44,799 nucleotides of DNA from Acidobacteriota bacterium (lineage in GTDB: Bacteria > Acidobacteriota > Terriglobia > Acidiferrales > UBA7541). The notes beneath the pieces were generated by a model, which was not told the origin of the DNA, did no database searches, and worked only from the letters and a program-made list of their open reading frames with translations. The position numbers and the translations under genes were made by a program. Positions 25,515-34,490 of this stretch are shown here, piece by piece; the first letter of the stretch is position 1; every line of letters begins with the position of its first letter. Location: contig QHYK01000081.1 in the NCBI GenBank assembly GCA_003224085.1, forward strand, positions 1 through 44,799, given 5' to 3'.

Positions 25515-26230
25515 GCGCAGCCAACATTCTCGTGGTTGACGACGAGCCGCAAATCCGCCGCGTGCTGCGCTCCACGCTTTCCACACAAGGCTACGTCATT
25601 ATGGAGGCCAAGACCGGCGAAGAGGCCCTCGAATGGATGCGCAAGGAACGGCCGGACCTAGTGCTTCTCGACATCCACATGCCGGGGATGGGAGGCATCG
25701 AGGCCTGCCGCGAGATTCGCCGCGCCTCGGACATGCCGATTATCATGCTTACGGTGCGCAACGCGGAGCGCGACAAAGTGGCCGCTCTCGACGCGGGCGC
25801 CGACGATTACGTCGTCAAGCCTTTTGGCATTGAAGAACTTCTTGCCCGCATTCGCGCAGCGCTGCGCCGCTATTCCCCGGGCGACGCGCTTCCACCGTTT
25901 GTATCGAAACACTTGAACATTGATTTCGAAGCGCGCCGGGTGACCGTGCGTGACCGAGACGTGCATTTGACTCCGAAAGAGTACGACGTCCTCAAACATC
26001 TGGTGGCCAACCAGGGCAAACCGTTGACGCACCGCCGACTCTTGCAAGCGGCGTGGGGACCGGATTACGGCGAGGAAACCGAAAGCTTGCGCGTAGTGAT
26101 CAACCAATTGCGGAAAAAGCTGGAGACGGATTCGGCGCACCCGAAGTACATTGTCACCGAGCCGTGGGTGGGATACCGCTTTCAGCCGCCACGCACAGGA
26201 AACTCTAAACCTACGGCGCGAAAAGGATGA
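25511..26230 (+). CDS. kdpE: KdpE response regulator (OmpR family)
   Basis: The 239-residue regulator has a receiver (Asp10/Asp11, phosphoacceptor Asp54 in LLDIHMPG, Lys103) and an OmpR/PhoB-type winged helix (about 130-228, with HLTPKEYDVLKHLVANQGK and KYIVTEPWVGYRF). It activates kdp transcription under potassium limitation. The ATG overlaps the kinase stop codon (ATGA), so the two are translationally coupled. Its stop lies only eight bases from the convergent kdpC stop, so read-through would make antisense RNA to the kdp operon. Confidence 0.95.
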   Translation: MSAANILVVDDEPQIRRVLRSTLSTQGYVIMEAKTGEEALEWMRKERPDLVLLDIHMPGMGGIEACREIRRASDMPIIMLTVRNAERDKVAALDAGADDYVVKPFGIEELLARIRAALRRYSPGDALPPFVSKHLNIDFEARRVTVRDRDVHLTPKEYDVLKHLVANQGKPLTHRRLLQAAWGPDYGEETESLRVVINQLRKKLETDSAHPKYIVTEPWVGYRFQPPRTGNSKPTARKG

Positions 26231-26238
26231 GCTGACCG

Positions 26239-26811
26239 TTATTTGCGCGGATGCGTGGCGTCCAAATCCAGATTCAGTTCCAGAACGCGGACGCGGGGCT
26301 CCCCCAGGAAACCAAATTGCCTGCCCAAAGCGTGTTTCTGCACCAGTGCGCGAACTTCGGCCTCATTAATTCCCCGCTCTTTTGCGACGCGAGGGACCTG
26401 GAACTCCGCCGCTGCCGGAGAAATCTCTGGATCGAGCCCCGAACCTGAAGCGGTAACCAAATCTACAGGAATCGGAGCGCCTGGGCTTTCCGCGTGGAGT
26501 TTTTCCCCGTCACTCTTCACGCGGTCGAGCAATTGACGATTCGTTGGCCCCAGGTTGGAACCGGAGGATTGCGACGCGTCATAGCCCGTGCCTGCGGACG
26601 ACGGGCGCGAATGGAAATATCCGGGCGAGGAGAAGGACTGGCCGATGAGTTTTGAGCCGATGACGCGACCCTCTTTCATGAGCAGGCTGCCATTCGATTG
26701 CGAGGGGAACAGAAGCTGGGCGAGACCCGTTACACCGAGCGGGTAGGCCAGCCCGAAAAACGCGGTAGTTACCAGGGTGAAGAGAATTGCAATTCGAAAG
26801 TTGTTTTTCAT
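26239..26811 (-). CDS. kdpC: Potassium-transporting ATPase subunit KdpC
   Basis: The 190-residue subunit has one N-terminal membrane segment (about 8-28, ending YPLGVTGLAQLLFP) and the family's periplasmic domain, including the SxxIGQ-like SKLIGQSFSSPGYFHSRPS motif, SNLGPTN, LVTASGSGLDPEISPAAA and a conserved C-terminal stretch (VRALVQKHALGRQFGFLGEPRVRVLELN). KdpC stabilises the KdpFABC complex and assists KdpB. The gene is nine bases behind kdpB. Length is typical for the family. Confidence 0.96.
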   Translation of the reverse strand: MKNNFRIAILFTLVTTAFFGLAYPLGVTGLAQLLFPSQSNGSLLMKEGRVIGSKLIGQSFSSPGYFHSRPSSAGTGYDASQSSGSNLGPTNRQLLDRVKSDGEKLHAESPGAPIPVDLVTASGSGLDPEISPAAAEFQVPRVAKERGINEAEVRALVQKHALGRQFGFLGEPRVRVLELNLDLDATHPRK

Positions 26812-26820
26812 AGACGCGTC

Positions 26821-28869
26821 TCACGCAAAATGAAGATAGCTGATGAGCATGTCGATCAGCTTGATGCCGACAAATGGGGCAATCACGCCACCGAGTCCAT
26901 AAATGAACAGATTTCGACGAAGCAGAGCGGCAGCGCCGACCGGGCGATACGTGACGCCGCGAAGCGCCAAGGGAATCAGGGCGATGATGATGAGCGCGTT
27001 GAAAATGACGGCGGAGAGAATCGCGGATTGGGGCGTTGCCAAACGCATTAGGTTCAGCACATTCAACTGAGGGAATGCGCCGGCGAACATGGCCGGAATA
27101 ATCGCGAAATACTTGGCCACATCGTTGGCCACGGAAAAAGTCGTAAGCGCGCCGCGGGTGATGAGCAATTGCTTGCCAATTTCGACGATCTCAATCAGCT
27201 TGGTCGGATTCGAATCGAGATCGACCATGTTTCCGGCTTCTTTTGCAGCTTGCGTGCCGGTGTTCATGGCAACGCCCACGTCGGCTTGTGCCAGCGCAGG
27301 CGCATCGTTGGTTCCATCTCCGGTCATGGCCACGAGTTTGCCTTTTGCCTGTTCGCGCTTGATCAGCGCCATTTTGTCTTCGGGGCGCGCCTCGGCCAGA
27401 AAATCATCCACGCCAGCCTGCCGCGCAATAGCCGCTGCGGTGAGCGGGTTGTCGCCGGTAATCATCATGGTGCGAATGCCCATGGCGCGGAGGTGATTGA
27501 AGCGCTCGAGCATTCCACCCTTGACGATGTCGGTCAACGCGATCACGCCCAGCACCCGCCCGTTCTCGGCAACCAAAAGAGGAGTGCCGCCCCCATTGGA
27601 GATGTCTGCAACGCACTGTTGAGTTTCTTTGGGGACTTGTTGGCCGCGTTCGGCAATGTATTTGGCGATTGCATCGGGCGCGCCTTTGCGGATTTGCCTT
27701 CCGTCGAGGTCGACTCCCGACATCCGCGTTTGCGCGGAAAAAGGAATGAACACCGGATTGTGCTGAGCAAAATCGCGTCCGCGCAATCCGTATTTTTCTT
27801 TTGCCAGCACAACAATCGAGCGGCCTTCGGGGGTTTCGTCGGCGAGGGACGCAAGCTGGGCGGCGTTAGCGAGGTCTGTTTCGTCCACATTGGGGCACGG
27901 GAGAAACATCGTGGCTTCGCGATTGCCCAACGTGATGGTGCCGGTTTTGTCCAGCAGAAGCACGTCTACGTCCCCGGATGCTTCCACAGCGCGGCCGGAC
28001 ATGGCGATAACATTTCGTTGAATCATGCGGTCCATGCCGGCGATTCCGATGGCGGATAGCAAGCCGCCAATGGTGGTCGGGATGAGGCATACGAGAAGAG
28101 AAACGAGCACGAAAATGTTTTGCGGCGCGCCGGAATAGATGGCGTAAGGCTGCAGCGTGACGACCGCGAGCAGAAAAATAATGGTCAATCCCGCCAAAAG
28201 GATGTTCAGCGCAATCTCATTGGGAGTTCTTTGCCGGGAAGCGCCTTCCACGAGCCTAATCATGCGGTCGAGAAAGGTTTCGCCGGGATTCGAAGTGATT
28301 TTTACTTTGATCTCGTCGGAGAGCACGCGCGTCCCGCCAGTTACGGCGGATCGGTCGCCACCGGATTCGCGAATCACGGGAGCAGACTCGCCGGTGATCG
28401 CGGATTCGTCCACGGAGGCGACACCTTCGATGACTTCGCCATCGCCGGGGATGAATTCTCCGGCTTTTACACGGACCACGTCACCCGAACGCAGCTTCGA
28501 GCTGGGGACAACTTCCGCTGATCCATCCGAGCGCAAGCGATGGGCCTGCGTTTCGGCGCGCGCTTTCCGCAGCGTATCGGCCTGTGCTTTCCCGCGCCCT
28601 TCCGCCATGGCCTCCGCAAAATTGGCAAACAGGACCGTGAACCACAGCCACGCAGTAATTTGCAGGCCAAAAGCAAACCTGCCTACGTGGTGCAACGTGT
28701 CGCGAACCAATTGCAGCGTCGTCAGCGCCGAGCCCACTTCCACCACGAACATGACGGGGTTCTTCACCATGGTGCGCGGATCGAGTTTTGAGACCGAGTC
28801 CCCGATGGCTCGGAGGACAATTTTTTTGTCCCCAACCGGCTTGGCTTTTGCTTGTCCCGGTGTGTTCAT
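26821..28869 (-). CDS. kdpB: Potassium-transporting P-type ATPase subunit KdpB
   Basis: The 682-residue ATPase powers high-affinity potassium uptake. It has the phosphorylated aspartate Asp307 in [12 protein letters not shown], the actuator motif TGES (159-162, including the regulatory serine equivalent to E. coli Ser162), the nucleotide-domain motif KGAPDAI, the TGDN motif and the hinge motif [21 protein letters not shown]. Hydrophobic segments sit at both ends of the cytosolic domains. It begins six bases after the kdpA stop, with GAGGATTT as ribosome-binding sequence inside the gap. All catalytic residues are present. Confidence 0.97.
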   Translation of the reverse strand: MNTPGQAKAKPVGDKKIVLRAIGDSVSKLDPRTMVKNPVMFVVEVGSALTTLQLVRDTLHHVGRFAFGLQITAWLWFTVLFANFAEAMAEGRGKAQADTLRKARAETQAHRLRSDGSAEVVPSSKLRSGDVVRVKAGEFIPGDGEVIEGVASVDESAITGESAPVIRESGGDRSAVTGGTRVLSDEIKVKITSNPGETFLDRMIRLVEGASRQRTPNEIALNILLAGLTIIFLLAVVTLQPYAIYSGAPQNIFVLVSLLVCLIPTTIGGLLSAIGIAGMDRMIQRNVIAMSGRAVEASGDVDVLLLDKTGTITLGNREATMFLPCPNVDETDLANAAQLASLADETPEGRSIVVLAKEKYGLRGRDFAQHNPVFIPFSAQTRMSGVDLDGRQIRKGAPDAIAKYIAERGQQVPKETQQCVADISNGGGTPLLVAENGRVLGVIALTDIVKGGMLERFNHLRAMGIRTMMITGDNPLTAAAIARQAGVDDFLAEARPEDKMALIKREQAKGKLVAMTGDGTNDAPALAQADVGVAMNTGTQAAKEAGNMVDLDSNPTKLIEIVEIGKQLLITRGALTTFSVANDVAKYFAIIPAMFAGAFPQLNVLNLMRLATPQSAILSAVIFNALIIIALIPLALRGVTYRPVGAAALLRRNLFIYGLGGVIAPFVGIKLIDMLISYLHFA

Positions 28870-28875
28870 AAATCC

Positions 28876-30651
28876 TCAAAAGGACTTTCCGGCCATCATC
28901 AGCAAATGCTCGAGGATGGGCCCGAGGCTCAAAGCAGGAAAGAAGGTAAGGGCGCCAACGATGAGAATCGTAGAAACCAAAAGAGTGCTGAAAAGCGCGC
29001 CCGTCACAGGGAAACTTCCGGCCGATTCGGGCACGGTTTTTTTTCTGGCCAGGCTGCCGGCGATGGCCATAATCGGGATGATCATGAAGAAGCGGCCGAG
29101 GAGCTGCGCGACGGCGGTGCTGGTGTTGTACCACATGGTGTTGGCGTTGATGCCGGCGAACGCGGAACCGTTATTTCCCGCGGACGAAACGTAAGCGTAG
29201 AGGATTTGGGACAGCCCGTGAGGACCCGGATTCGTAATGCCAGCTGTCCCAAAAGGCTCGACCACGGCGAAAGCGGAGAACCCCAGAATGGTGAACGTTA
29301 AAATGAGCACGGCGAGCATAGCCATCTTGACGTCATACGATTCGATTTTCTTGCCCAGATATTCCGGCGTGCGTCCCACCATCAATCCCGCGATGAATAC
29401 GGAAAGGACAATGAACACAAACATGCCGTAAAGGCCTGCGCCCACGCCGCCAAAGACCGCTTCTCCCAACATGATGTTGATGAGGGGCACCATGCCGCCC
29501 AGCGGAGTGAAGGAATCGTGCATACCGTTCACGGCGCCACAGCTCGCATCGGTGGTTACGGTGGCGAAGAGGGCGGAGCTTGCAGTCCCGAAGCGAACTT
29601 CCTTCCCTTCCAGGTTGCCCCCGGACTGCATGGCGCTGGCGTGCTGATCGACATAGTCTTGAAATTGCGGATTTCCCCGCGATTCGGCCCAATACGCCGC
29701 CGAGACTGCGGCCAGAAACAAGAACGCCATGGCGCCCCAAACGGCCCAGCCATGGCGCGGCGAGCCGGTCACGCGGCCGAGCGTGTACGTCAGGCCGGAA
29801 GGAATCGCGAAGATCAGAACCAACTCGAAAAAGTTTGAGAAAGGAGTGGGATTCTCAAAAGGATGCGAGCTGTTGGCGTTGAAAAATCCGCCGCCGTTGG
29901 TACCGAATTCCTTGATGACTTCCTGGGAAGCGACCGGCCCTTGGGCGATGACCTGCTGCGTGACGGTCCGCGTGGTGGTTTTGCCGTCCGCGCCGGTTAC
30001 CTGGACGGTTTGCGGATCGAGGAGCTGCGCCGCCGTGTACGGCTTAAAATTCTGGACCACGCCCTGGGAGACAAAAATCAGCGAGCCGACCAGGCACATC
30101 GGCAGAAGCACCCACAGGAGGCAACGCGTCGTGTCCACCCAGAAGTTGCCGAGCTTTTCTGTTTCTCTGCGCGCGATGCCGCGAGTCACAACGATGGCCA
30201 ACACAATGCCGACGGCGGCCGAGACGAAGTTGTGATAGGCCAGCCCCATCATCTGCGTGAGGTAGCTCATCGTGGTTTCCGGGACGTAGGACTGCCAGTT
30301 CGTATTGGTAGTGAAAGAAGCTGCCGTGCCAAAGGCCAGCCCGGGCTCGACATTCGGAAGCTTCTGAGGGTTAAAGGGGAGCCACTTCTGCAGGCGCTCG
30401 ATCAGGTAAAGAAGCGTCATCGAGACGCCACTGAACAGGAGCATGGCGGTGGTATATTCCGTCCAGCACATCTCGTGCTGCTCGTCTACGGCGGTCACGC
30501 GGTACACAAGCTTTTCCACGGGCCGCAGAAACGGATCCAGGAAGGTCTTCTCACGGTTGAATACGCGCGCCATGAAGACGCCCAAAGGCTTGGTGACGAG
30601 GAAAATCACAAGAAGAAAAAAGAGAATCTGAAACCACCCATTAGCGGTCAT
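28876..30651 (-). CDS. kdpA: Potassium-transporting ATPase potassium-binding subunit KdpA
   Basis: The 591-residue membrane protein is the channel-like subunit that selects potassium. About ten membrane segments and the four pore-loop regions are visible, including TNTNWQSY, FGTNGGGFFNANSSHPFENP, the SCGAVNGMHDSFTPLGG region and SSAGNNGSAFAGI. Its length is within the family range. It follows kdpF by three bases and precedes kdpB by six, so the whole set is one operon. Confidence 0.97.
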   Translation of the reverse strand: MTANGWFQILFFLLVIFLVTKPLGVFMARVFNREKTFLDPFLRPVEKLVYRVTAVDEQHEMCWTEYTTAMLLFSGVSMTLLYLIERLQKWLPFNPQKLPNVEPGLAFGTAASFTTNTNWQSYVPETTMSYLTQMMGLAYHNFVSAAVGIVLAIVVTRGIARRETEKLGNFWVDTTRCLLWVLLPMCLVGSLIFVSQGVVQNFKPYTAAQLLDPQTVQVTGADGKTTTRTVTQQVIAQGPVASQEVIKEFGTNGGGFFNANSSHPFENPTPFSNFFELVLIFAIPSGLTYTLGRVTGSPRHGWAVWGAMAFLFLAAVSAAYWAESRGNPQFQDYVDQHASAMQSGGNLEGKEVRFGTASSALFATVTTDASCGAVNGMHDSFTPLGGMVPLINIMLGEAVFGGVGAGLYGMFVFIVLSVFIAGLMVGRTPEYLGKKIESYDVKMAMLAVLILTFTILGFSAFAVVEPFGTAGITNPGPHGLSQILYAYVSSAGNNGSAFAGINANTMWYNTSTAVAQLLGRFFMIIPIMAIAGSLARKKTVPESAGSFPVTGALFSTLLVSTILIVGALTFFPALSLGPILEHLLMMAGKSF

Positions 30652-30654
30652 GCT

Positions 30655-30744
30655 TTAGAAGTCCTCGGCTTTGAGAAGCGCATAAAGCAGGTACGCCAGC
30701 AGCAGGCCGCAAAGAGTCAGGAGGGCGGCATTTGCAAAGCTCAT
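30655..30744 (-). CDS. kdpF: KdpF small subunit of the potassium ATPase
   Basis: A 29-residue protein consists of one membrane helix and the typical C-terminal end YALLKAEDF, like the YALINAEAF of known KdpF proteins. KdpF is a lipid-like stabiliser of the KdpABC complex. It lies directly before kdpA and its ATG overlaps the stop of another micro-ORF by four bases (ATGA). The position, length and end motif make the assignment firm despite its size. Confidence 0.9.
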   Translation of the reverse strand: MSFANAALLTLCGLLLAYLLYALLKAEDF

Positions 30745-30839
30745 GATTTCGTCCCTCTCAGCTTTTCGCAGCCGTGAACGTACAGAATCCCGGCGATGAC
30801 AAATATCGCCGTCGCAGCGATGAAAATGAAATCCAGCAT
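30741..30839 (-). CDS. Micro-ORF leading the kdp operon (single-helix membrane peptide)
   Basis: The 32-residue product (MLDFIFIAATAIFVIAGILY, then VHGCEKLRGTKS) is one membrane helix with a short basic tail containing a cysteine. AGGACAGG lies ahead of the ATG, and its stop overlaps the kdpF start by four bases, the sign of translational coupling. Similar short proteins sit before kdpF or kdpA in several bacterial groups. It may be a second small subunit of the Kdp complex or an expression-control leader. No experimental role can be cited. Confidence 0.75.
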   Translation of the reverse strand: MLDFIFIAATAIFVIAGILYVHGCEKLRGTKS

Positions 30840-31108
30840 GAGGACCTGTCCTTCCTAATTCACGGTCAAGCGATAACGGCGCTCAAACGATCTTCACGAT
30901 GGGCTGGACTTATGGGCCCGCGAGAGTTTTTCAGCATGAAACAAAAAGCATAAAGAAGTTGTAAGAGGAAGGTCAGGATTTCATCGAGGCCGAGTCGTCA
31001 GGCAGACGGCAGTGATGGGCGGGGGGCGAGCCGGTATCCTTCGCGGAAAAATGAGATACTTGGAGTACGCGGAACTTGGGCTGGCGTTCGACGGGCACGC
31101 AAACAAAC
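30840..31108. other. Divergent intergenic region between kdp operon and PP2C gene
   Basis: The region of about 270 bp should hold the kdp promoter on the minus strand and the promoter of the phosphatase gene on the plus strand. The A/T-rich block 30925-30960 with a direct repeat is the only distinctive element. No clear consensus promoter was found. Confidence 0.5.
30933..30954 (-). promoter_or_regulatory. Candidate KdpE-binding direct repeat
   Basis: On the minus strand TTTATGCT (30954-30947) and TTCATGCT (30940-30933) are direct repeats 14 bp apart in a T-rich stretch. OmpR-family regulators bind direct repeats, and the E. coli kdp operator is also a T-rich TTTATACT-like sequence. It lies about 95 bases before the kdp micro-ORF start. 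Low confidence without footprint or conservation data. Confidence 0.35.
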
Positions 31109-31921
31109 ATGAAATTCAAGAAGATCGAACCCCAGGAATTGGAATGTTCACCGACGGCCATGCGGCCGTTCGGCTGCATGGAATTGTGGGCCGGCAATGA
31201 GCGTGCGCACCGCTCTCTGGAACTCGCCGGGCTCGAGAGCGATGTGATCGCGGTGCCCGCCGGGGGCGCCAAGGGCGGCGACTTGTCGGCTGTTTTTTCT
31301 TGCAGCGACAACATTGCGCGGGTGGTTTTGGCGGATTGCGTGGGGCACGGCTACACAGCGAGCGGCGTGGCGCGGCATGTGCATCACTTATTGCACGAGT
31401 TCCAAGACATCCGGGACACGGCGGGCTTGCTCGCGGCGCTCAACGATGCGTTCACGCTTTCGAACGACAATTCAGGCGAGTCCCTGCGTCTGACCACCGT
31501 CGTGACCGGTACGTTCGACGGAACTACCGGCGAATTCAATTTTGCTTATGCCGCGCATCCGCGGTTGCTGCTCCGGCGCGCGCAACAGACGCGATTTTTC
31601 GAGCTGGGAGAAGGTTTGGAAGGATTTCCCCTCGGGTTCATCACCGGCGAAACCTATAACCAGCAGAGCGTGCGGCTAAACCAGGGAGACATGATCCTGG
31701 CGTTCTCGGACGGGGCGACTGAAGTTCGCTCGCCGTCGGGGGAGCAACTCACGTTCCAAGGATTCTTGCAACTAGCCGACAAAACGTTAAACGCGCTGCC
31801 GAAGCCCTTCTCTCTGCATGATTTTTCTGAGGCATTACTCCAGGGCGTTCACCATTTTCGAGGCGCTGAGGGAGAGTTGGAAGACGATGTCACGTTGTTG
31901 ACGCTGCGGCGGATTTCATGA
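31109..31921 (+). CDS. PP2C-type serine phosphatase of the SpoIIE/RsbU family
   Basis: The 270-residue protein is a bare SpoIIE-type phosphatase domain without a sensor domain. Metal-binding and catalytic signatures are VVLADCVGHGYTASGVA (in place of the usual GDVSGHG), LAFSDGATEVR and LEDDVTLLTL at the C-terminus. Such enzymes dephosphorylate phospho-serine on STAS proteins of partner-switching systems. Its gene converges on an operon encoding just such a STAS protein and its kinase, so a functional link is likely. ATG 31109 is taken as start; a TTG at 31076 is in frame. The lack of a sensor domain means activity is set by expression or by partners. Confidence 0.85.
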   Translation: MKFKKIEPQELECSPTAMRPFGCMELWAGNERAHRSLELAGLESDVIAVPAGGAKGGDLSAVFSCSDNIARVVLADCVGHGYTASGVARHVHHLLHEFQDIRDTAGLLAALNDAFTLSNDNSGESLRLTTVVTGTFDGTTGEFNFAYAAHPRLLLRRAQQTRFFELGEGLEGFPLGFITGETYNQQSVRLNQGDMILAFSDGATEVRSPSGEQLTFQGFLQLADKTLNALPKPFSLHDFSEALLQGVHHFRGAEGELEDDVTLLTLRRIS

Positions 31922-31970
31922 AGCTTTCGTGTTCGAGCACGGCTACGCGAGGCCAGCACAACTTCGCGTG

Positions 31971-32660
31971 TCACTTGAAAGGATGCTCCGCAAAATATTG
32001 CTCGAGACTCGCGAGCATCTCTTCTGAGGCCAATTGAACATTGCGGTTCAGAGCGGCAACGATAGCGGGCACATCTTTTCCAGCCACGGACTCGTCATGC
32101 GAGTAATAGCGCGTCCAGACGGTCACACCCGATTTTAGGTCGCGCATTTCCAGTTCAAAAGTCAGTCTCGCGACCATCGTGCTTGCTGAAACCTCTTTGA
32201 AGTCATAGAGGTGGCCGCGGATCAGGAAGTCACCGCTGGCATTGCTGCGCTCCGCGTAAACCGACTTGTAGTGGCCCGAGGATCGCAGGCGTCGCAACAA
32301 AACCATTTGAATCATCTCCGTCGGAGGTTCCGCCCAACGCTGATATTCGTATGTTCCCATCTGCTCGCCGCCGCCGCTGTAAACGATGCGGTCTTCACGA
32401 TACAGATGCGAAGCGGATAGCGGACCGAAGAGAAGCGTGGCAGCCACCGGGTCCGCCCCTGGTGCCGCGGGTCGTTCACCAGGAACAGTCAACTGGTAAT
32501 ACTTGCTGGGGCGAGCGGCCCCACAGCCAGAGAGGGTTGTGGCGAGCATAAAACTCATTATCCAGGCAGGCCAACAAGCCTTCTCGGAACTACTTGAGCC
32601 GCGCCTCCGCTTCCCTTTCGTGTCTGTCAATCCCTCCAAGGTTTCTTCCTCGCGGGTCAT
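31971..32660 (-). CDS. ABC-type transport auxiliary lipoprotein (PqiC-like) of the Mla/MCE operon
   Basis: The 229-residue lipoprotein has a lipobox LSGC with Cys46 after a hydrophobic stretch. A long charged n-region of about 30 residues suggests that initiation may also occur at Met35 (32558). The mature part fits ABC-type transport auxiliary proteins (PqiC/YmbA-like): YYQLTVPG at the start, RIVYSGGGEQMGTYEYQRWAEPP, and alternating beta strands. In MCE systems these lipoproteins sit at the outer membrane and help lipid transfer. Its ATG overlaps the mlaD-like stop by four bases. It is the last gene of the operon. Confidence 0.85.
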   Translation of the reverse strand: MTREEETLEGLTDTKGKRRRGSSSSEKACWPAWIMSFMLATTLSGCGAARPSKYYQLTVPGERPAAPGADPVAATLLFGPLSASHLYREDRIVYSGGGEQMGTYEYQRWAEPPTEMIQMVLLRRLRSSGHYKSVYAERSNASGDFLIRGHLYDFKEVSASTMVARLTFELEMRDLKSGVTVWTRYYSHDESVAGKDVPAIVAALNRNVQLASEEMLASLEQYFAEHPFK

Positions 32661-33625
32661 TTGTACTCTCCGGGTTTGTGCTCCGGCGGGCTACTAGACC
32701 GAATCAGAGTGTAAGGCCGGCGCTTGATAACGTCTGTGAATTCCCTCAAGTTCTCCGAGACGTGGCGAAAGTTTTCCAGCAGTTCATCAATGTTCTCGGC
32801 ATTCACGTCCAGTGTCTGGTCGAGCTTTCCCGTCAATTCCGTTAAGCCCCCGAGAGAGCGACGCAGCTCAAGGACCGCCTTGCGCAAGTCTTCACGGTTT
32901 TCTCCGATCAGGGAATCCACGTGATTCAGCGCCTCATTTGCCTCCGCTGAAGTCTTTCTCAAATCCTCAATCAAGGGAGCGAATTTCTGGCTGGCGGTGT
33001 TCAGGTTCTGGACCGCGGATTTTACGTTCGCGCGGTTTTCCGAAATCATTCCGTGGGCGCCTGATAGGGTTTCGGCGAGGTTGGCGCGGTTGCGGTCATT
33101 CATCAAGTCGTTCATGCGGTTCACCGTCAGCTTCAAGTCGTTTGCGCGATCATTGAGAGTTTTCAGAAGCTCCTGCGCCTGCGGGGCGATTTCATTGATT
33201 TTTGCGGTGAGCGCGTTGAAGTCAATGTAAGGTTCGGAGGGCAGAGTCGCGCCGGGACCTGCCAACTTGGCTTTGTCGCTTCCTGGAATAATTTCCAAAT
33301 GATTGTCCCCCAGCGGACTCAGACTCATGATTTTCACGCGGCTGTCGGTCTTCACGGGGAGATCGGCCTGCACGCTGAAAGTAATCTCGATGCGCGATGG
33401 ATCCTTTGAATCGAGTTGCAGTTTCTCGACGCGTCCGACCTTGGGACCGCCCGCATAGCGCACGGTCGAGCCCGGCTCCAAGCCGCCCGCAAATGGAAAA
33501 TATGCGCGGAAGGTCGAGGCGGAGCCACCGAAAGCGCCGCTCAACGTAAATACCGTCGTAACCAAAATTCCTGCGGCTGCTAGCACAAACGCGCCCACGA
33601 TAGCCTGCTCTTTCTTCGATTGCAT
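32657..33625 (-). CDS. mlaD: MCE/MlaD domain substrate-binding protein
   Basis: The 322-residue protein has an N-terminal membrane anchor (about 10-32), one MCE domain (about 38-118, including YAGGPKVGRVEKLQL and PLGDNHLEIIPG) and a long helical C-terminal region (about 140-300, heptad-rich, with many N and L residues), then a short tail. MlaD forms hexameric rings that bind and hand over phospholipids between the inner-membrane complex and the periplasm. The long helical tail, much longer than in E. coli MlaD, resembles MCE proteins that build a needle or tunnel across the periplasm. The start overlaps the mlaF stop by one base (TGATG). Confidence 0.92.
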   Translation of the reverse strand: MQSKKEQAIVGAFVLAAAGILVTTVFTLSGAFGGSASTFRAYFPFAGGLEPGSTVRYAGGPKVGRVEKLQLDSKDPSRIEITFSVQADLPVKTDSRVKIMSLSPLGDNHLEIIPGSDKAKLAGPGATLPSEPYIDFNALTAKINEIAPQAQELLKTLNDRANDLKLTVNRMNDLMNDRNRANLAETLSGAHGMISENRANVKSAVQNLNTASQKFAPLIEDLRKTSAEANEALNHVDSLIGENREDLRKAVLELRRSLGGLTELTGKLDQTLDVNAENIDELLENFRHVSENLREFTDVIKRRPYTLIRSSSPPEHKPGEYK

Positions 33626-34476
33626 CAGACACCTCCCCTTTGGGTCATCGAACGGCCAGCCGCACGATGATCTTCGGTAAGCATTTGCAGGTAATCTGCT
33701 TCCTGCAAAACTTCCGGCTCCGCGATGCGGTCAAGAAATTGCCTTACACGCGGATGCGCGCTCGACCGCATTTCTTCCCTCGAACCACTGGCAACAATAT
33801 TTCCTTTTTCAATCAGCACCATACGGTCGGCGATCAAGAAGGCGCTCGCCAACTCGTGGGTCACCACGACGATGGTCATGTGGAAGGCTTTCTTCAGCTC
33901 AAGGATCAATTCATCGACGCCAGCGGCGATAATGGGGTCGAGCCCGGCGGAAGGTTCATCAAAAAAGAGGATTTCCGGATCCATGGCCATAGCACGAGCC
34001 ACCGCCGCGCGCTTCTTCATCCCGCCGCTCAGTTGCGATGGCAGGTAGTTTTCAAAACCCGCCAGACCCACCTGATCCAGCTTCAACCGCACGATAATCT
34101 CAATCGTCGGTTCCTCGAGCCTGGTATGCTCGCGGAGCGGAAGCGCCACATTCTCTCCGACGGTCATCGACCCGAACAACGCACCACCCTGAAAGGACAT
34201 TCCGATTCGTTTGCGGATTGCATTCATTTCTGCGTCGGAGATTACAGCTAGATTCTTGCCTTTGAGCCAGATTTCTCCCGAACTGGGCCGCTCCAGACCT
34301 ACCAAGGTGCGCAATAGCGTGCTCTTTCCTGAACCGGAGCCTCCCAAGATCACGAGCGTTTCGCCGCGCATCACTTCGAAGGTGAGCCCATGGAGAATCT
34401 CCCGCTCACCGTAATTCACGCGGAGATCGCGCAGCGAAATCATCGCTTCCAGTTTTGAATCGTCCCTCGGTTCCAT
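33625..34476 (-). CDS. mlaF: Mla-type lipid ABC transporter ATPase
   Basis: The 283-residue ATPase has Walker A GGSGSGKS (45-52), Q loop Gln96, signature LSGGMKKR (149-156), Walker B LFFDEPSAGLD (Asp173, Glu174) and the switch histidine in VVVTHE. The GGM-K/Q-KR signature and GLDP after Walker B are typical of MlaF/Ttg2A. In E. coli MlaF is bound and stabilised by the STAS protein MlaB; here an RsbV-like STAS gene lies two genes upstream. The start is 14 bases after the mlaE stop. Confidence 0.95.
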   Translation of the reverse strand: MEPRDDSKLEAMISLRDLRVNYGEREILHGLTFEVMRGETLVILGGSGSGKSTLLRTLVGLERPSSGEIWLKGKNLAVISDAEMNAIRKRIGMSFQGGALFGSMTVGENVALPLREHTRLEEPTIEIIVRLKLDQVGLAGFENYLPSQLSGGMKKRAAVARAMAMDPEILFFDEPSAGLDPIIAAGVDELILELKKAFHMTIVVVTHELASAFLIADRMVLIEKGNIVASGSREEMRSSAHPRVRQFLDRIAEPEVLQEADYLQMLTEDHRAAGRSMTQRGGV

Positions 34477-34490
34477 CGGTTTGCTTCTTC

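Noticed and set aside
28157-29194. A 345-codon open frame on the plus strand over kdpB and kdpA
   Set aside because: It is antisense to two genes with complete catalytic motifs and has no recognisable feature.
33640-34251. A 203-codon open frame on the plus strand
   Set aside because: It is antisense to the mlaF ATPase gene, which has all ABC motifs.
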